A stretch of 64,000 nt of DNA from Streptomyces sp. B21-083 (GCF_036898825.1 NZ_JARUND010000001.1:1178001-1242000); one strand, 5' to 3'; counted from the stretch's first letter, positions 42,122 through 55,295 are shown. The notes: a model not told the origin generated them from the letters alone. A program made the numbers and translations.

Positions 42122-43360
42122 TCACCGTGGGGCGTTCGGCCGGCGCGTATGGAGCGCGGCGGTGCGCCCCATACGGGTGACCGCATCGGTGAGGACGGAC
42201 TGGGAGGTGGCGAAGTTCAGGCGGACGTGCCCGGCTCCGCCCGTTCCGAAGATGTGGCCGGCGGAGAGAGCCACCCTGGCGTGATCCAGGAACAGTCGTG
42301 CGGGCCCGGCCAGGTCGGTGACCACCGCGAGATCCGTGGCACCCTCTTCCGTGGCACCCTCTTCCGGGGTGAGGTCGAGGGACCGGCAGTCGAGCCACGC
42401 CAGATAGGTTCCCTCCGGACTGACATGGCCGACCCCGGGCAGGTGTTCGGCGACGAGCCGGCCCAGCAGGGTGCGGTTGGCGTCGAGCCCGGCCAGCAGC
42501 GCGTCGAGCCACGCGTCACCGTGGCGGAAAGCCGCCGTGTGGGCGATGACGCCCAGGAAACTGGCGCCGTGGTGCACCTCCTCGGGCATCCGGCGCAGAT
42601 CCGCGGCCGCCTCAGGCCCTGCCACGGCGAGCGCCGCCTTGATGCCGGCGAGGTTCCACCCCTTGGTCGCCGACATGAGCGAGAAGGCGTTTTCCGCCCC
42701 AGGCACGCTCAGGTAGGGCGTGAACTCCGCGCCCGGCAGTACGAGCGGGGCGTGGATCTCGTCGGCGACGACACGGACGCCGTAGCGGCGGGCCAACGCC
42801 GCCACGGCGGCGAGTTCCTCGTAGGTGTGAACCGTGCCGGTCGGGTTGTGCGGATTGCTGAGGAGATAGGCGATCCCGCCTTTGCCCCTTTGTTTCCGGG
42901 CATGCCGGAACACGTCCTCGAGCGTCTCCAGGTCGATCCGGAGGGCCTGGCCCAACGGTGCTTCGACGATCCTGCGGTCGTCGTGGGTGACGAAGGCGTA
43001 GAAGGGCGCGTACACCGGGGAGTTGACGACGACCGGGTCACCGGGCTCGGTGATCAGCCGCAGTACCTGGACCGCGCCCATCATCACGTCCGGGATCAGG
43101 GCGACACGGTCGACGGCCACCCCGTGCCACTTCCAGCGCCGCGCGGCGAAATCGGCCAGCGCCTCGGCGAACTCGGTTCCGGCGGGGTATCCGGTGTCAC
43201 CGGTCTCGACAGCTTCGTGCAGCGCGTCCGCGACCGCCGGCGCGAGCGGGACGTCCATCTCCGCCACCCACAACGGCAGGACGTCGGCCGGATACGTACG
43301 CCATTTCATGCTCCGGCGCCGACGGAGTTGTTCGAGCGAGAACTCTTCGAGAGGGTTCAC
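42122..43360 (-). CDS. PLP-dependent aminotransferase, PatB/MalY-like cystathionine beta-lyase
   Basis: 412 residues from a GTG at 43360 with GGAGAG at the right distance ([20 protein letters not shown]). An ATG further upstream ([11 protein letters not shown]) would add a glycine-rich leader without a ribosome site. Fold-type I signs: SNPHNPTGT (PLP pyridine contact region), [14 protein letters not shown] (Asp/His pair), [17 protein letters not shown] with the Schiff-base lysine near 235, and HVRLNFATS (substrate Arg) near the end. The [20 protein letters not shown] opening is typical of PatB/MalY enzymes that break C-S bonds. A tandem [10 protein letters not shown] arises from a 15-base duplication at about 42344-42374. 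Confidence 0.85.
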   Translation of the reverse strand: MNPLEEFSLEQLRRRRSMKWRTYPADVLPLWVAEMDVPLAPAVADALHEAVETGDTGYPAGTEFAEALADFAARRWKWHGVAVDRVALIPDVMMGAVQVLRLITEPGDPVVVNSPVYAPFYAFVTHDDRRIVEAPLGQALRIDLETLEDVFRHARKQRGKGGIAYLLSNPHNPTGTVHTYEELAAVAALARRYGVRVVADEIHAPLVLPGAEFTPYLSVPGAENAFSLMSATKGWNLAGIKAALAVAGPEAAADLRRMPEEVHHGASFLGVIAHTAAFRHGDAWLDALLAGLDANRTLLGRLVAEHLPGVGHVSPEGTYLAWLDCRSLDLTPEEGATEEGATDLAVVTDLAGPARLFLDHARVALSAGHIFGTGGAGHVRLNFATSQSVLTDAVTRMGRTAALHTRRPNAPR

Positions 43361-43549
43361 CGACTCTCCGCCCCCTGCACCAGCACCACCAGAACCACGC
43401 TCTCCACAAGCCGTCACCTTCAGCATTGGACCGCCATCTCGATCTCGGCGCAAGCGCCCGGAAGCAGCCACGACACGTCGGACGCGTCCACGACGGCCGC
43501 GCGTCGAAGCGTCCGGACCGGAACGCGCGAGACGCACGACGCACCCTTC

Positions 43550-43579
43550 TTGACGCGTCACTGACAACAGTGGCTTGAT
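43550..43579 (+). promoter_or_regulatory. Putative sigma-70 promoter of SGNH-CBM2 gene
   Basis: TTGACG (43550-43555) and CTTGAT (43574-43579) are 18 bases apart and end directly at the CebR palindrome, so a bound repressor would cover the transcription start. The -10 box is a weak match. Confidence 0.45.
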
Positions 43580-43599
43580 GTGTGGGAGCGCTCCCACAC
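43580..43599. promoter_or_regulatory. CebR operator (perfect 20-base palindrome)
   Basis: GTGTGGGAGCGCTCCCACAC contains TGGGAGCGCTCCCA, the consensus CebR box of Streptomyces. The LacI-type repressor CebR releases it when cellobiose or cellotriose is present. It lies 44 bases upstream of the start of a secreted SGNH enzyme with a cellulose-binding module, which fits cellulose-induced expression. The sequence is seen; CebR binding is inferred from the consensus. Confidence 0.88.
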
Positions 43600-43643
43600 C
43601 GCGCTCGCGGTGAGCCGACAACACAGCCAGGGAAGGGATCACC

Positions 43644-44744
43644 ATGCGAAGTCCGCGCCACCCACACCCCTTACGGATCTTTCTGGCCACGCTCCTGCTG
43701 TCCCTCGGCGTGGCACTCGCACCCCCCGCCACCGCGGCACCCGACACCGCGGCGCCCGACGCTGCGGCGGCCGTCCGCATCATGCCGCTGGGCGACTCGA
43801 TCACCGGCTCGCCGGGCTGCTGGCGGGCCATGCTGTGGAACAGTCTGCAGAGCGCCGGATACACGAACATCGACTTCGTCGGCACCCTCAACCAGCAGGG
43901 CTGCGCACAGGCGCACGACGGCGACAACGAGGGGCACGGCGGCGAGCAGGTGACCGCCGTGGCGGATCAGAACCTGCTTCCGGCCCGCCTCTCCGCGACC
44001 CGACCCGACATCGTTGTCATGCACTTCGGCACGAACGACGTGTGGAGCAGCATCACCCCGGACCGCGTCCTCGCCGCCTACACCACGCTGGTGCGCCAGA
44101 TGCGGGAGTCCAACCCGGACATGAAGATCCTCGTCGCCCAGTTGATCCCGTTGAACCCCGACAACTGCACGGGCTGTGCCCAGCGCGTCGTCGACCTCAA
44201 CGCGCGGATCCCCGACTGGGCCCGCACGACGAGCACCAGCCGCTCCCCCGTGACGGTCGTCGACCAGTGGACGGGCTTCGACACCGCCACGGACACCTAC
44301 GACGGCGTGCACCCCTCCGATGCCGGCAACCAGAAGATCGCCGCGCGCTGGTACCCGGCCCTGAGCGCACTCCTCGTCAAGGGTGGGCCGGGTGACCCCG
44401 GTGACCCGGGCGGCGAGGAGCCCGCCTGTACGGCCACCTTCCGGGCCGTCTCCTCCTGGCAGGGCGGCTACCAGGGCGAGGTGACAGTCACCAACGCGTC
44501 CGCCGCCCCCGTGTCGAGCTGGACCGCGACCGTCGTACCGGCCACGGGCGCACGCCTCACCCAGCTCTGGAACGGCAGCCTCACCACGGCCGCCGACGGC
44601 AGCGCAACCGTCACCAACGCGGCCTGGAACGGCCCCCTGGCCCCGAGCGCGAGTGCCACCTTCGGCTTCATCGCGACCACCCCGGCGACGGCCGGCACGC
44701 CCTCGGCGACCGTCGGCTGCACCGCGCGAGCAGCCATTTCCTGA
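43644..44744 (+). CDS. Secreted SGNH hydrolase with C-terminal CBM2 cellulose-binding module
   Basis: 366 residues, with GGGAAGGGA before the ATG. A signal peptide (about 1-32, ending PPATAA) precedes the SGNH domain: [10 protein letters not shown] (nucleophile Ser), [19 protein letters not shown], and [11 protein letters not shown] (Asp/His). After a [11 protein letters not shown] linker comes a family 2 carbohydrate module (about 257-366): [32 protein letters not shown], ending GCTARAAIS, with the typical flanking cysteines and surface tryptophans. It probably removes acetyl groups from cellulose-associated hemicellulose. Controlled by a CebR box. A strong terminator follows. Confidence 0.93.
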   Translation: MRSPRHPHPLRIFLATLLLSLGVALAPPATAAPDTAAPDAAAAVRIMPLGDSITGSPGCWRAMLWNSLQSAGYTNIDFVGTLNQQGCAQAHDGDNEGHGGEQVTAVADQNLLPARLSATRPDIVVMHFGTNDVWSSITPDRVLAAYTTLVRQMRESNPDMKILVAQLIPLNPDNCTGCAQRVVDLNARIPDWARTTSTSRSPVTVVDQWTGFDTATDTYDGVHPSDAGNQKIAARWYPALSALLVKGGPGDPGDPGGEEPACTATFRAVSSWQGGYQGEVTVTNASAAPVSSWTATVVPATGARLTQLWNGSLTTAADGSATVTNAAWNGPLAPSASATFGFIATTPATAGTPSATVGCTARAAIS

Positions 44745-44827
44745 CGGGCGGAGCGGACACTTCGACCGCCCCGGCCACCTTCCGGCGGGCTCACGCGGGC
44801 CCCGGAAGCGGTGGACACCTCGCACCC

Positions 44828-44872
44828 GTGAGCGCCTCACGCACCGCCTCCGCGAATGCGTGAGGCGCTCAC
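44828..44872. terminator. Hairpin terminator of the SGNH-CBM2 gene
   Basis: A 16-base perfect stem (GTGAGCGCCTCACGCA at 44828-44843 with its complement at 44857-44872) and a 13-base loop, about 85 bases after the stop. Confidence 0.75.
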
Positions 44873-45015
44873 GCGTCGGGAGGGGTGATCCCCGCCCCGT
44901 AGATGTGGGCCTGCCCACCGCACCACAAGACCGGCAGCGGCGTACGTCGTTGAGCGCCGGGCAGACTGGGAGGCCGAGCGGTACACGTCGTTCTCCCCAT
45001 CGAATGGAGACAAAC

Positions 45016-46347
45016 ATGTCCTCCGGCATCGCACGCCGCCGCGCCGCAGTGGTCGGTCTGGGCGCCCGCGCCCGGCTGTTCACCCAGGCTCTGGCCGGTC
45101 CCTACGCGGACCGGTTCGAGCTGGCCGGCTTCTGCGATGTCAACTCCCACCGGATGGCGGTCCACAACGGCTGGCTGGCGGACGCCGACCCCGGCCGGGC
45201 TCCCGTACCGGCGTACGCCGCCGAGGACTTCGAGGAGATGCTGCGCCGCGAACGGATCGGCCTCGTCGTGGTCTGCTCCGTGGACCGCACCCACGACGAC
45301 TACATCGTGCGCGCCCTGGAGTCGGGCTGCGACGTGGTGACCGAGAAGCCGATGACGACCGACGCCGACCGGGCCCGGCGCGTCCTGGACGCCGTCCGGC
45401 GCACCGGCCGCGAGATGCGGGTGGCGTTCAACTACCGCTACAACCCCGTGCATTCGGCCGTACGGGAACTGATCGCGGCCGGGGAGATCGGCGAGGTCGG
45501 CTCGGTGCACTTCGAGTGGCTGCTCGACCTGCGCCACGGCGCCGACTACTTCCGGCGCTGGCACCGCGACAAGGCCGACTCGGGTGGCCTCATGGTCCAC
45601 AAGGCCACCCACCACTTCGATTTGGTCAACTGGTGGCTCGGCTCCCGGCCGGAGACCGTCTTCGCGCAGGGCGGCCTCTTCTTCTACGGCGACGAGGCCG
45701 GCCGGCGCCGGAAACTCGCCCGGGACTACACCCGCGCCCACGGCTCCCCCGCCGCCCGGGACGACCCCTTCGCCGTACATCTGGAGGACTCTCCGGTGCT
45801 CAGCGCGCTGTACCTGGAGGCGGAGGCGGAGGACGGCTACCACCGCGACCAGAACGTGTTCGGCCCGGGCGTGACCATCGAGGACGACATGGCGGTCCTG
45901 GTGCGCTACGCGACCGGCGCGACACTGACCTACCACCTGACGGCGTACGCGCCCTGGGAGGGATACCGGATCGCCTTCAACGGCAGCGAAGGGCGGCTGG
46001 AGCTGCTGGTGGAGGAGTCGACGTGGACCCGTCCCCACCTCCGGGCGAGCAGCGCCGATCCCGTGCTGCACGGCGCGGAGGCCGACGACACCGCCGGCCG
46101 TACCGAGCTGACGCTGCGCCGCTTCTGGGAGGAGCCGCGCGCCATCGAGGTCGCCTCCGGTGAGGGCGGGCACGGGGGCGGCGACGCGCGCATGCTCCAG
46201 GACGTGTTCGGCCTCCGGGTCCAGGACCCCCTGCACCGCGCGGCGGACGCGGCCGACGGCGCCCGTTCCCTGGTCACCGGTCTGGCGGCGAACCGCTCCT
46301 TCGAGACGGGCCTGCCGGTGCGGACACGGGATCTGCTGGACCTCTGA
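45016..46347 (+). CDS. Gfo/Idh/MocA family oxidoreductase
   Basis: 443 residues from the ATG at 45016; GGAGA at the right spacing overlaps an earlier in-frame ATG at 45004. Rossmann start AAVVGLGARARLF, then the family's EKPMTTD (catalytic Lys) and FNYRYNPVHSAVREL. The second domain has the GGLMVHKATHHFDLVNWW helix with the active-site Lys/His and a DDMAVLVRYATGATLTYHL strand. Such enzymes use NAD(P) on sugars or sugar-like substrates, or expel oxidised groups. No sugar transporter genes adjoin, so the substrate cannot be named. Confidence 0.88.
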   Translation: MSSGIARRRAAVVGLGARARLFTQALAGPYADRFELAGFCDVNSHRMAVHNGWLADADPGRAPVPAYAAEDFEEMLRRERIGLVVVCSVDRTHDDYIVRALESGCDVVTEKPMTTDADRARRVLDAVRRTGREMRVAFNYRYNPVHSAVRELIAAGEIGEVGSVHFEWLLDLRHGADYFRRWHRDKADSGGLMVHKATHHFDLVNWWLGSRPETVFAQGGLFFYGDEAGRRRKLARDYTRAHGSPAARDDPFAVHLEDSPVLSALYLEAEAEDGYHRDQNVFGPGVTIEDDMAVLVRYATGATLTYHLTAYAPWEGYRIAFNGSEGRLELLVEESTWTRPHLRASSADPVLHGAEADDTAGRTELTLRRFWEEPRAIEVASGEGGHGGGDARMLQDVFGLRVQDPLHRAADAADGARSLVTGLAANRSFETGLPVRTRDLLDL

Positions 46348-46618
46348 CCGAGGTCGAAGATCTCGGACGGCGGGTCGTACGAGGCCGGTCTGCCAGGCGA
46401 TGACGACACGCTGGGCGCGGTCGCGCGCGCCGAGAGGACGGCGCCGACGACCGCCCCGGCCGCCGCGAGACCCCGACTCCTCGTCGACGGCCCCCGGCGC
46501 TCTCAGCGGGCTGCCCAGGCCCACGCGGGCCGGCCCGCCCACCCGCAGGAGGACGAGGTACCAGCGCCACCGGAGGGTAGGACGGCCGCCCAGCCGATCC
46601 GCCGGCCGCTGCCCCTCC

Positions 46619-48514
46619 CTACGCGGCCTCCGTCACCTCCGCCTGCTCCCCGGGGCGCTGCGTGAACTGTGTCCGGTACAGCTCCGCGTACCGCCCCTCC
46701 AGTGCCAGCAGTTCCTCGTGCGTGCCGCGTTCCAGGATCTGGCCGGCCTCGATCACGAGGATCAGGTCGGCCGTGCGGATCGTGGAGAGGCGGTGGGCGA
46801 TCACCACGGCCGTGCGGTCGGCCAGGGCCTCCGTCAGGGCCTCCTGGACCGCCGCCTCGGAGGTGTTGTCGAGGTGGGCCGTCGCCTCGTCGAGGATGAC
46901 GACGCGCTGGCGGGCCAGCAGCAGCCGGGCGATGGTCATGCGCTGGCGTTCGCCGCCGGAGAGGCGGTAGCCGCGTTCGCCGACCACCGTGTCCAGGCCG
47001 TCGGGCAGGTCGCGGACCAGTTCGTCGAGGCGGGCCCGGGTGAGCGCCTCCCACAGTTCGTCGTCCGTCGCCGTGGGGCGGGCCAGCACCAGGTTGGCGC
47101 GCACGGTGTCGTGGAAGAGGTGGCCGTCCTGGGTGACCATGCCGAGGGTGGCGCGCAGGGAGGCGGCGCTCAGGTCGCGGACGTCGACGCCGCCGATGCG
47201 TACGGCGCCCTCGTCGGTGTCGTACAGACGCGGCAGGAGTTGTCCGATGGTCGACTTTCCGGCGCCGGAGGAGCCCACGAGGGCGATCGTCTGGCCGGGT
47301 TCGGCGCGGAAGCTGACTCCGTGCAGGACCTCCGTGCCGCCTCGGGTGTCCAGGGCGGCGACCTCCTCCAGGGAGGCGAGGGAGACGCGGTCAGCGGCAG
47401 GGTAGGCGAAGCGGACGTTGTCGAACTCGACCGCGACCGGGCCCTCGGGGGCCTCGCGGGCGTCCGGTTTCTCCTCGATGAGGGGCTTCAGGTCGAGCAC
47501 CTCGAAGACGCGCTCGAAGCTCACGAGGGCGCTCATCACCTCGACGCGCGCCCCTGCGAGCGACGTGAGCGGCGCGTACATGCGGGTGAGGAGCAGGGCG
47601 AGCGCGACGACCGAGCCCGGTTCCAGGCTGCCGCGCAGCGCGAACCAGCCGCCGAGCCCGTAGACCAGGGCGAGCGCGAGGGCCGACACCAGGGTGAGGG
47701 CGGTGATGAAGACCGACTGTGCGAGGGCCGTCCGTACGCCGATGTCCCGTACCCGGCGGGCGCGGGCCGCGAACTGGGCGGACTCCTCGTCGGGCCGGCC
47801 GAAGAGCTTGACGAGGGTGGCGCCGGGGGCCGAGAAACGCTCGGTCATCCGGGTGCCCATCGACGCGTTGAGGTCGGCGGCCTCACGCTGCAGCCTGGCC
47901 ATCCGGCTGCCCATCCGCCGGGCGGGGACGACGAACAACGGCAGCAGCACCAGGGCGAGCAGGGTGATCTGCCAGGACAGGGTGAGCATCACGGCGAGCG
48001 TGAGCACCAGCGTGACCAGGTTGCTCACCACACCGGACAGGGTGTTGCTGAACGCGCGCTGCGCGCCGATGACGTCGTTGTTCAGGCGGGAGACCAGTGC
48101 TCCCGTACGGGTCCGGGTGAAGAACGCGACCGGCATGCGCTGCACATGATCGAACACCGCCGTCCGCAGGTCGAGGATCAGCCCTTCCCCGAGCGTCGAC
48201 GAGAGCCAGCGGCCGACGATCCCGAGGACCGCCTCGGCGACCGCGATGACCGCGATGAGCAGGGCGAGCCGGATGACCGTGCTCTCGTCGCCACCCGACA
48301 CGATCGTGTCGACGACGCGGCCCGCGAGGACGGGGGTCGCTACGGCGAGCAGCGCGGTGAGCACACTCAGCACGACGAAGCGGATGATACGGCGGCGGTG
48401 CGGGCGCGCGAAGTCGGCGATGCGGCGAAGGGTCGCGGGGGCGAAGGGACGCCGGTCCTGCTGAGCGTTCATGACGCTGTGCAGCTGCATCCAGGCTGTG
48501 GTCTCCATACTCAT
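46619..48514 (-). CDS. ABC exporter, fused membrane and ATPase domains
   Basis: 631 residues from the ATG at 48514 (MSMETTAWMQLHSV), the start typical of Streptomyces homologues. Six transmembrane helices (about 45-320) precede the nucleotide-binding domain: Walker A LVGSSGAGKST, Q-loop, signature YRLSGGERQR, Walker B VVILDEATAHLD, switch His in VIAHRLST. It is a type I exporter half-molecule that would work as homodimer or with a partner gene elsewhere. Substrate is unknown (lipid, peptide or drug are all possible). Divergent from the YbhN-like gene. Confidence 0.9.
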   Translation of the reverse strand: MSMETTAWMQLHSVMNAQQDRRPFAPATLRRIADFARPHRRRIIRFVVLSVLTALLAVATPVLAGRVVDTIVSGGDESTVIRLALLIAVIAVAEAVLGIVGRWLSSTLGEGLILDLRTAVFDHVQRMPVAFFTRTRTGALVSRLNNDVIGAQRAFSNTLSGVVSNLVTLVLTLAVMLTLSWQITLLALVLLPLFVVPARRMGSRMARLQREAADLNASMGTRMTERFSAPGATLVKLFGRPDEESAQFAARARRVRDIGVRTALAQSVFITALTLVSALALALVYGLGGWFALRGSLEPGSVVALALLLTRMYAPLTSLAGARVEVMSALVSFERVFEVLDLKPLIEEKPDAREAPEGPVAVEFDNVRFAYPAADRVSLASLEEVAALDTRGGTEVLHGVSFRAEPGQTIALVGSSGAGKSTIGQLLPRLYDTDEGAVRIGGVDVRDLSAASLRATLGMVTQDGHLFHDTVRANLVLARPTATDDELWEALTRARLDELVRDLPDGLDTVVGERGYRLSGGERQRMTIARLLLARQRVVILDEATAHLDNTSEAAVQEALTEALADRTAVVIAHRLSTIRTADLILVIEAGQILERGTHEELLALEGRYAELYRTQFTQRPGEQAEVTEAA

Positions 48515-48605
48515 GCAGTGACCGTACGACCTCAAGCAACCTTGAGGTCAACAGAGGCATCCGGAGTGGAGAAGGACGTCGTGCCGTTGCCCGGCGCGTC
48601 GGCCG

Positions 48606-49622
48606 ATGGCCGTGCGTCCGCCACCCGGTGTTGGTGCGGCCCGGAGAACCTTGCCGGTTGTGACAGCCGTTCTCTCTCCCCCGGCCCGGCGCCGACGCGT
48701 ACCGGTACGGCAGGTCCTGTGCCTGCTGCCGCTCCTCCTCGTCGCCGTGGTCGCGGTGCGCCATCGGCAGGTGCTCGCCGAGGGCTTCGGCCACCTGGAG
48801 ACGGCCAGGTGGCCCTGGCTGCTGGCCGCGGCCTGCGCGACCTGTCTGACCTGGGTGGCAGCCGCCGTGAGCCGGCAGGGAGCGGTCGTAGAGCGGCTGC
48901 CCAGGCTGCGGCTGCTCGCCACGCAGTTCGCGGCGGGCTCGGCCAACCAGCTGCTGCCGACAGGGCTCGGCGCGAGCGCGGTCAACCTGCGGTTCATGAC
49001 GGTGTGCGGCCTGCCGCCGGCCCGTTCCTCGGCGGCGCTCGCCCTGTATCTGCTGGCGGAGGTCGTCGGCCGGCTCGGTCTGCTGGCCGCGCTGCTGATC
49101 GCCTTCCCGCACGCCCTGCGGCTCGGAAGCGTCGTTCCCGGCACGGCACTCGGTCCGCTGCTCATCGGCCTCTGCGCGGTGCTGTCGGCGGCGGCGAGCG
49201 CGTTGGTGTGCGTACGACGGCTGCGCGCGGCCGTCCTCTCCTTCCTGCGCACGGCGCTCGGTGAGGCCCGCTCCGTGCACACGCGGCCGGCCAGGGCGCT
49301 GGCGCTGTGGGGCGGCTCGCTGGCGTTCCCGGCGCTGCAGGCCGCCGGACTGGCGGCGGTGGGGACGGCGATGGGGCTGCCGGTACCGGCCTGGCACATG
49401 GCACTCGCGTATCTCGCCGCGACGGTCGCCGTCGCGCTGATCCCCACGCCCGGCGGTATCGGCTCCGTCGAGGCGGCGCTGATCGTGGCCCTGGTCGCGG
49501 TGGGCGGGCCGGTGGCCGTCGCCACGGCGGTGGTGCTCGTGTTCCGGATCATCACCGTCTGGGTGCCGCTGCTGCCGGGGGCGTTGACGCTGGGGGCGCT
49601 GGTGCGGCTCAAGGTGATCTGA
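48606..49622 (+). CDS. YbhN/UPF0104-like flippase-domain membrane protein
   Basis: 338 residues from the ATG at 48606. A GTG at 48660 with GGAGA upstream is an alternative and may be the true start. About eight membrane helices ([34 protein letters not shown] and on). Family marks are [30 protein letters not shown] in the middle (the lysylphosphatidylglycerol synthase membrane region) and [20 protein letters not shown] near the end. Related proteins move or modify lipids or lipid-linked sugars. No synthase domain is attached here. Confidence 0.8.
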   Translation: MAVRPPPGVGAARRTLPVVTAVLSPPARRRRVPVRQVLCLLPLLLVAVVAVRHRQVLAEGFGHLETARWPWLLAAACATCLTWVAAAVSRQGAVVERLPRLRLLATQFAAGSANQLLPTGLGASAVNLRFMTVCGLPPARSSAALALYLLAEVVGRLGLLAALLIAFPHALRLGSVVPGTALGPLLIGLCAVLSAAASALVCVRRLRAAVLSFLRTALGEARSVHTRPARALALWGGSLAFPALQAAGLAAVGTAMGLPVPAWHMALAYLAATVAVALIPTPGGIGSVEAALIVALVAVGGPVAVATAVVLVFRIITVWVPLLPGALTLGALVRLKVI

Positions 49623-49657
49623 GGGCCGCTTCGGGGCGGCACCCCAGGAGCCGTTTG

Positions 49658-49672
49658 TGAAAATGGTTTCCA
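49658..49672. promoter_or_regulatory. Zur box
   Basis: TGAAAATGGTTTCCA matches the actinobacterial zinc uptake regulator box (near TGaaAATGaTTTTCA) at 11 or more positions and lies 20 bases upstream of the ATG of a COG0523 metallochaperone, a standard Zur target. TAAGCT at 49675-49680 could be the -10 box, placing the operator over the promoter. Binding under high zinc is inferred. Confidence 0.82.
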
Positions 49673-49692
49673 ATAAGCTAGCGTGCGGACGC

Positions 49693-50892
49693 ATGCCCAC
49701 CACTTCTCCCGACCCCCGTCTGCCCGTGACCGTGCTCTCCGGCTTCCTCGGTGCCGGAAAGACGACGCTGCTCAACCACGTTCTCGGCAACCGGCAGGGC
49801 CTGCGGGTCGCGGTCATCGTGAACGACATGAGCGAGATCAACATCGACGCGTCCCTCGTCCGGGACGGCGGCTCCCTCTCCCGTACGGAGGAGCGGCTGG
49901 TGGAGATGACCAACGGCTGCATCTGCTGCACCCTCCGGGACGACCTTCTGGAGGAGGTCGAGAAGCTGGCGCGTGCGGGCCGCTTCGACTATCTGCTCAT
50001 CGAAAGCTCCGGAATTTCAGAACCCATGCCCGTGGCCGCCACCTTCGCCTTCGCCCGCGACGACGGTGCGAGCCTGCTGGACGTCTCCCGCCTCGACACC
50101 ATGGTCACGGTCGTCAACGCGGTGAACTTCCTGCCGGAGCTGGATCGCGGCGACGACCTGCTGGAGCGCGGGATCACCCCGGTCGAGGGCGACGAGCGCA
50201 CGGTGAGCGATCTCCTCATCGACCAGATCGAGTTCGCCGACGTCATCCTCCTCAACAAGACCGATCTTGTCCCCGAGGAGGAGGCCGACCGTCTGGAGGC
50301 GACCCTGCGGCGCCTCAACCCGGCCGCCCGCGTCCACCGCACCGTCCACGGCACGATCGACCCCGCCGAACTCCTCGGCACGGGCCTGTTCGACCTGGAG
50401 AAGGCCGAGCAGGCGCCGGGCTGGGTGGCCGAGTTGAACGGCGACCATGTGCCGGAGACGGAGGAGTACGGCATCTCCTCGCTCGTGCTGCGCGACCCGC
50501 GCCCCTTCCATCCCGGCCGCCTCTGGGACCTGCTCACCGGCCCGCTCGACGCGGGCGACTACGGCCAGGTACTGCGCTCCAAGGGCTTCTTCACCCTCGC
50601 CTCCCGCCCCGGCACCACGGGCCTGTGGTCCCAGGCCGGCTCGGTGGCCCGCTTCGAGCCGATCGCGACGGGTGACACCTCGGGTGACGAACCCCCCGTA
50701 CAGGGACAGGAGTTGGTGTTCATCGGCACCGACCTGCGCCGCCAGACACTGCGACTGGCGCTGTCACGCTGCCTGTTGACGGAGGAGGAACTGGCCACGG
50801 GCGCAGCTGACTTGGCGCACATGGCGTACGAGGACCCCTTCCCCGCATGGGAGGTGTACCCGGCGGACGTCTGCGATGCGCTCCCCGTCTGA
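49693..50892 (+). CDS. COG0523 GTPase, zinc-limitation metallochaperone
   Basis: 399 residues from the ATG at 49693; the in-frame GTG at 49657 lies in the Zur box and cannot be the start if the box is functional. G1 motif [10 protein letters not shown] (16-25), metal-binding CxCC motif [11 protein letters not shown] (C76, C78, C79), a Walker B-like [10 protein letters not shown], and NKTD guanine specificity motif ([13 protein letters not shown]). The C-terminal CobW_C domain (about 265-390) ends [15 protein letters not shown]. Homologues (YciC, ZigA, ZNG1-like) deliver zinc to client enzymes when the metal is scarce. Expression is probably derepressed on zinc starvation through the Zur box. 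Confidence 0.92.
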   Translation: MPTTSPDPRLPVTVLSGFLGAGKTTLLNHVLGNRQGLRVAVIVNDMSEINIDASLVRDGGSLSRTEERLVEMTNGCICCTLRDDLLEEVEKLARAGRFDYLLIESSGISEPMPVAATFAFARDDGASLLDVSRLDTMVTVVNAVNFLPELDRGDDLLERGITPVEGDERTVSDLLIDQIEFADVILLNKTDLVPEEEADRLEATLRRLNPAARVHRTVHGTIDPAELLGTGLFDLEKAEQAPGWVAELNGDHVPETEEYGISSLVLRDPRPFHPGRLWDLLTGPLDAGDYGQVLRSKGFFTLASRPGTTGLWSQAGSVARFEPIATGDTSGDEPPVQGQELVFIGTDLRRQTLRLALSRCLLTEEELATGAADLAHMAYEDPFPAWEVYPADVCDALPV

Positions 50893-51101
50893 GCTGCTCA
50901 TTGGCGGGTTTGCCACTGCTCGGTGACGATCGGTCGGCCGGATGCGGCAGGATGAGCGGTCGCCGGACGTCGTACAGACGTCCGTGGATTGATCGCACAT
51001 CCAGAACTTTTCGCACATTCGAACAGGTGGCAAGTGACGAGACTTCACATCCGGCCGTCGGTGGCGCGGGGCGCCGCGGAACCACTCCTCGGAGGTGAGC
51101 G

Positions 51102-52226
51102 GTGAAGCGCGAACTCACCGTGGACGATCTGGTCGTCGCGGGCATCGCCCTCGCCGTGGGCCTGCTGGCGGCCTTCCTGCTGCGTATGCTGCTGCGCTGG
51201 CTGGGCAGACACGCGGACCGCACCCGCTGGAGCGGGGACGACGTCATCGTGGACGCGCTGCGCACGGTGGTGCCGTGGTCGGCGTTCACCGGGGGTGCGG
51301 CGGCAGCGGCCGCCGCGCTGCCGCTGACGAGGACGGTCGGGCACAACGTCAACCAGACGCTGACCGTGCTGCTGATCGCCGTCACCACGCTGACGACCGC
51401 GAGAGTGGTCAGCACGCTGGTGCGGACCGTCACCCAGTCCCGGTCGGCGGTGGCCGGCTCGGCGACGATCTTCGTCAACATCATCAGGGTCGTCATCCTC
51501 GCCCTGGGCTTCCTGGTCGTGCTGCAGACGCTGGGCGTCTCCATAGCGCCGATGCTCACCGCCCTGGGGGTCGGTGGTCTCGCCGTCGCGCTCGCCCTCC
51601 AGGACACCCTGGCGAACCTCTTCGCGGGCATCCACATCCTCGCGTCGAAGACCGTCCAGCCCGGTGACTACATCAAGCTGAGCAGCGGCGAGGAAGGATA
51701 CGTCGTCGACATCAACTGGCGACAGACGACGGTCCGCCAGCTCTCCAACAACCTGGTCATCATCCCGAACGGGCAGCTCGCCGGGACCAACATGACCAAC
51801 TTCAACCGTCCCGAGCAGATGCTGACGATCCTGGTCCAGGTCGGCGTCGCCTACGACAGCGACCTGGAGCAGGTCGAGCGGGTCACCTGCGAGGTCGTGA
51901 CCGAGGTGATGACGGAGATCACCGGCGCCGTCCCGGAGCACGAGCCGCTGGTGCGGTTCCACACCTTCGGCGACTCGCGGATCGGCTTCACGGTGATCCT
52001 GGGGGTCGGCGAGTTCAGCGACCAGTTCCGGATCAAGCACGAGTTCATCAAACGCCTGCACCGGCGTTACCGGGCGGAGGGCATCAGCATCCCGGCGCCC
52101 GCGCGGACGGTCGCCCTGCAGCAGGGCGCGGTGGTCATTCCGCAGCAGCGCGGCGGCCACGGCGAACCCGACCTCGGGTTCGGCCTGGAGCAGGGCGGAC
52201 CGGCGTCCGCCCTGCTCGACAGATGA
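51102..52226 (+). CDS. MscS-family mechanosensitive ion channel
   Basis: 374 residues from a GTG with GGAGGTGA just upstream. Four hydrophobic helices (VVAGIALAVGLLAAFLLRML; SAFTGGAAAAAAALPLTR; TLTVLLIAVTTLTTARVV; VVILALGFLVVLQTLGVSI) lead to the pore helix PMLTALGVGGLAVALALQDTLANL. The family's QPGDYIKL and EGYVVDINWRQTTVR beta domain and a C-terminal alpha/beta domain follow. Opens under membrane tension during osmotic downshock. Single gene, no coupled neighbour. Confidence 0.92.
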   Translation: MKRELTVDDLVVAGIALAVGLLAAFLLRMLLRWLGRHADRTRWSGDDVIVDALRTVVPWSAFTGGAAAAAAALPLTRTVGHNVNQTLTVLLIAVTTLTTARVVSTLVRTVTQSRSAVAGSATIFVNIIRVVILALGFLVVLQTLGVSIAPMLTALGVGGLAVALALQDTLANLFAGIHILASKTVQPGDYIKLSSGEEGYVVDINWRQTTVRQLSNNLVIIPNGQLAGTNMTNFNRPEQMLTILVQVGVAYDSDLEQVERVTCEVVTEVMTEITGAVPEHEPLVRFHTFGDSRIGFTVILGVGEFSDQFRIKHEFIKRLHRRYRAEGISIPAPARTVALQQGAVVIPQQRGGHGEPDLGFGLEQGGPASALLDR

Positions 52227-52291
52227 GACACACGTCTCAGCCGTCAGGCTCGGAGCTCAGCGATCAGAGATCAGGAACCAGAGATCAGGGC

Positions 52292-55178
<2,887 letters not shown>

Positions 55179-55248
55179 GGCGGGTTGTCGGCTGCCGGCC
55201 AGTGGGGCTGGTCGCGCCCCGCGGCGGAGCCGCTGACCGACACAGACC

Positions 55249-55268
55249 CGCGCCCCTTAAGGGGCGCG
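55249..55268. terminator. Palindromic hairpin downstream of icd
   Basis: CGCGCCCCTTAAGGGGCGCG is a perfect palindrome about 70 bases after the icd stop; eight or more GC-rich pairs can form. Confidence 0.6.
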
Positions 55269-55295
55269 AATCCGCACCCGAGTCCAAGAAGCACC

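Noticed and set aside
46160..49264. 1034-codon open frame on the + strand
   Set aside because: Runs antisense through the ABC exporter and out of frame through two other genes; no domain is visible.
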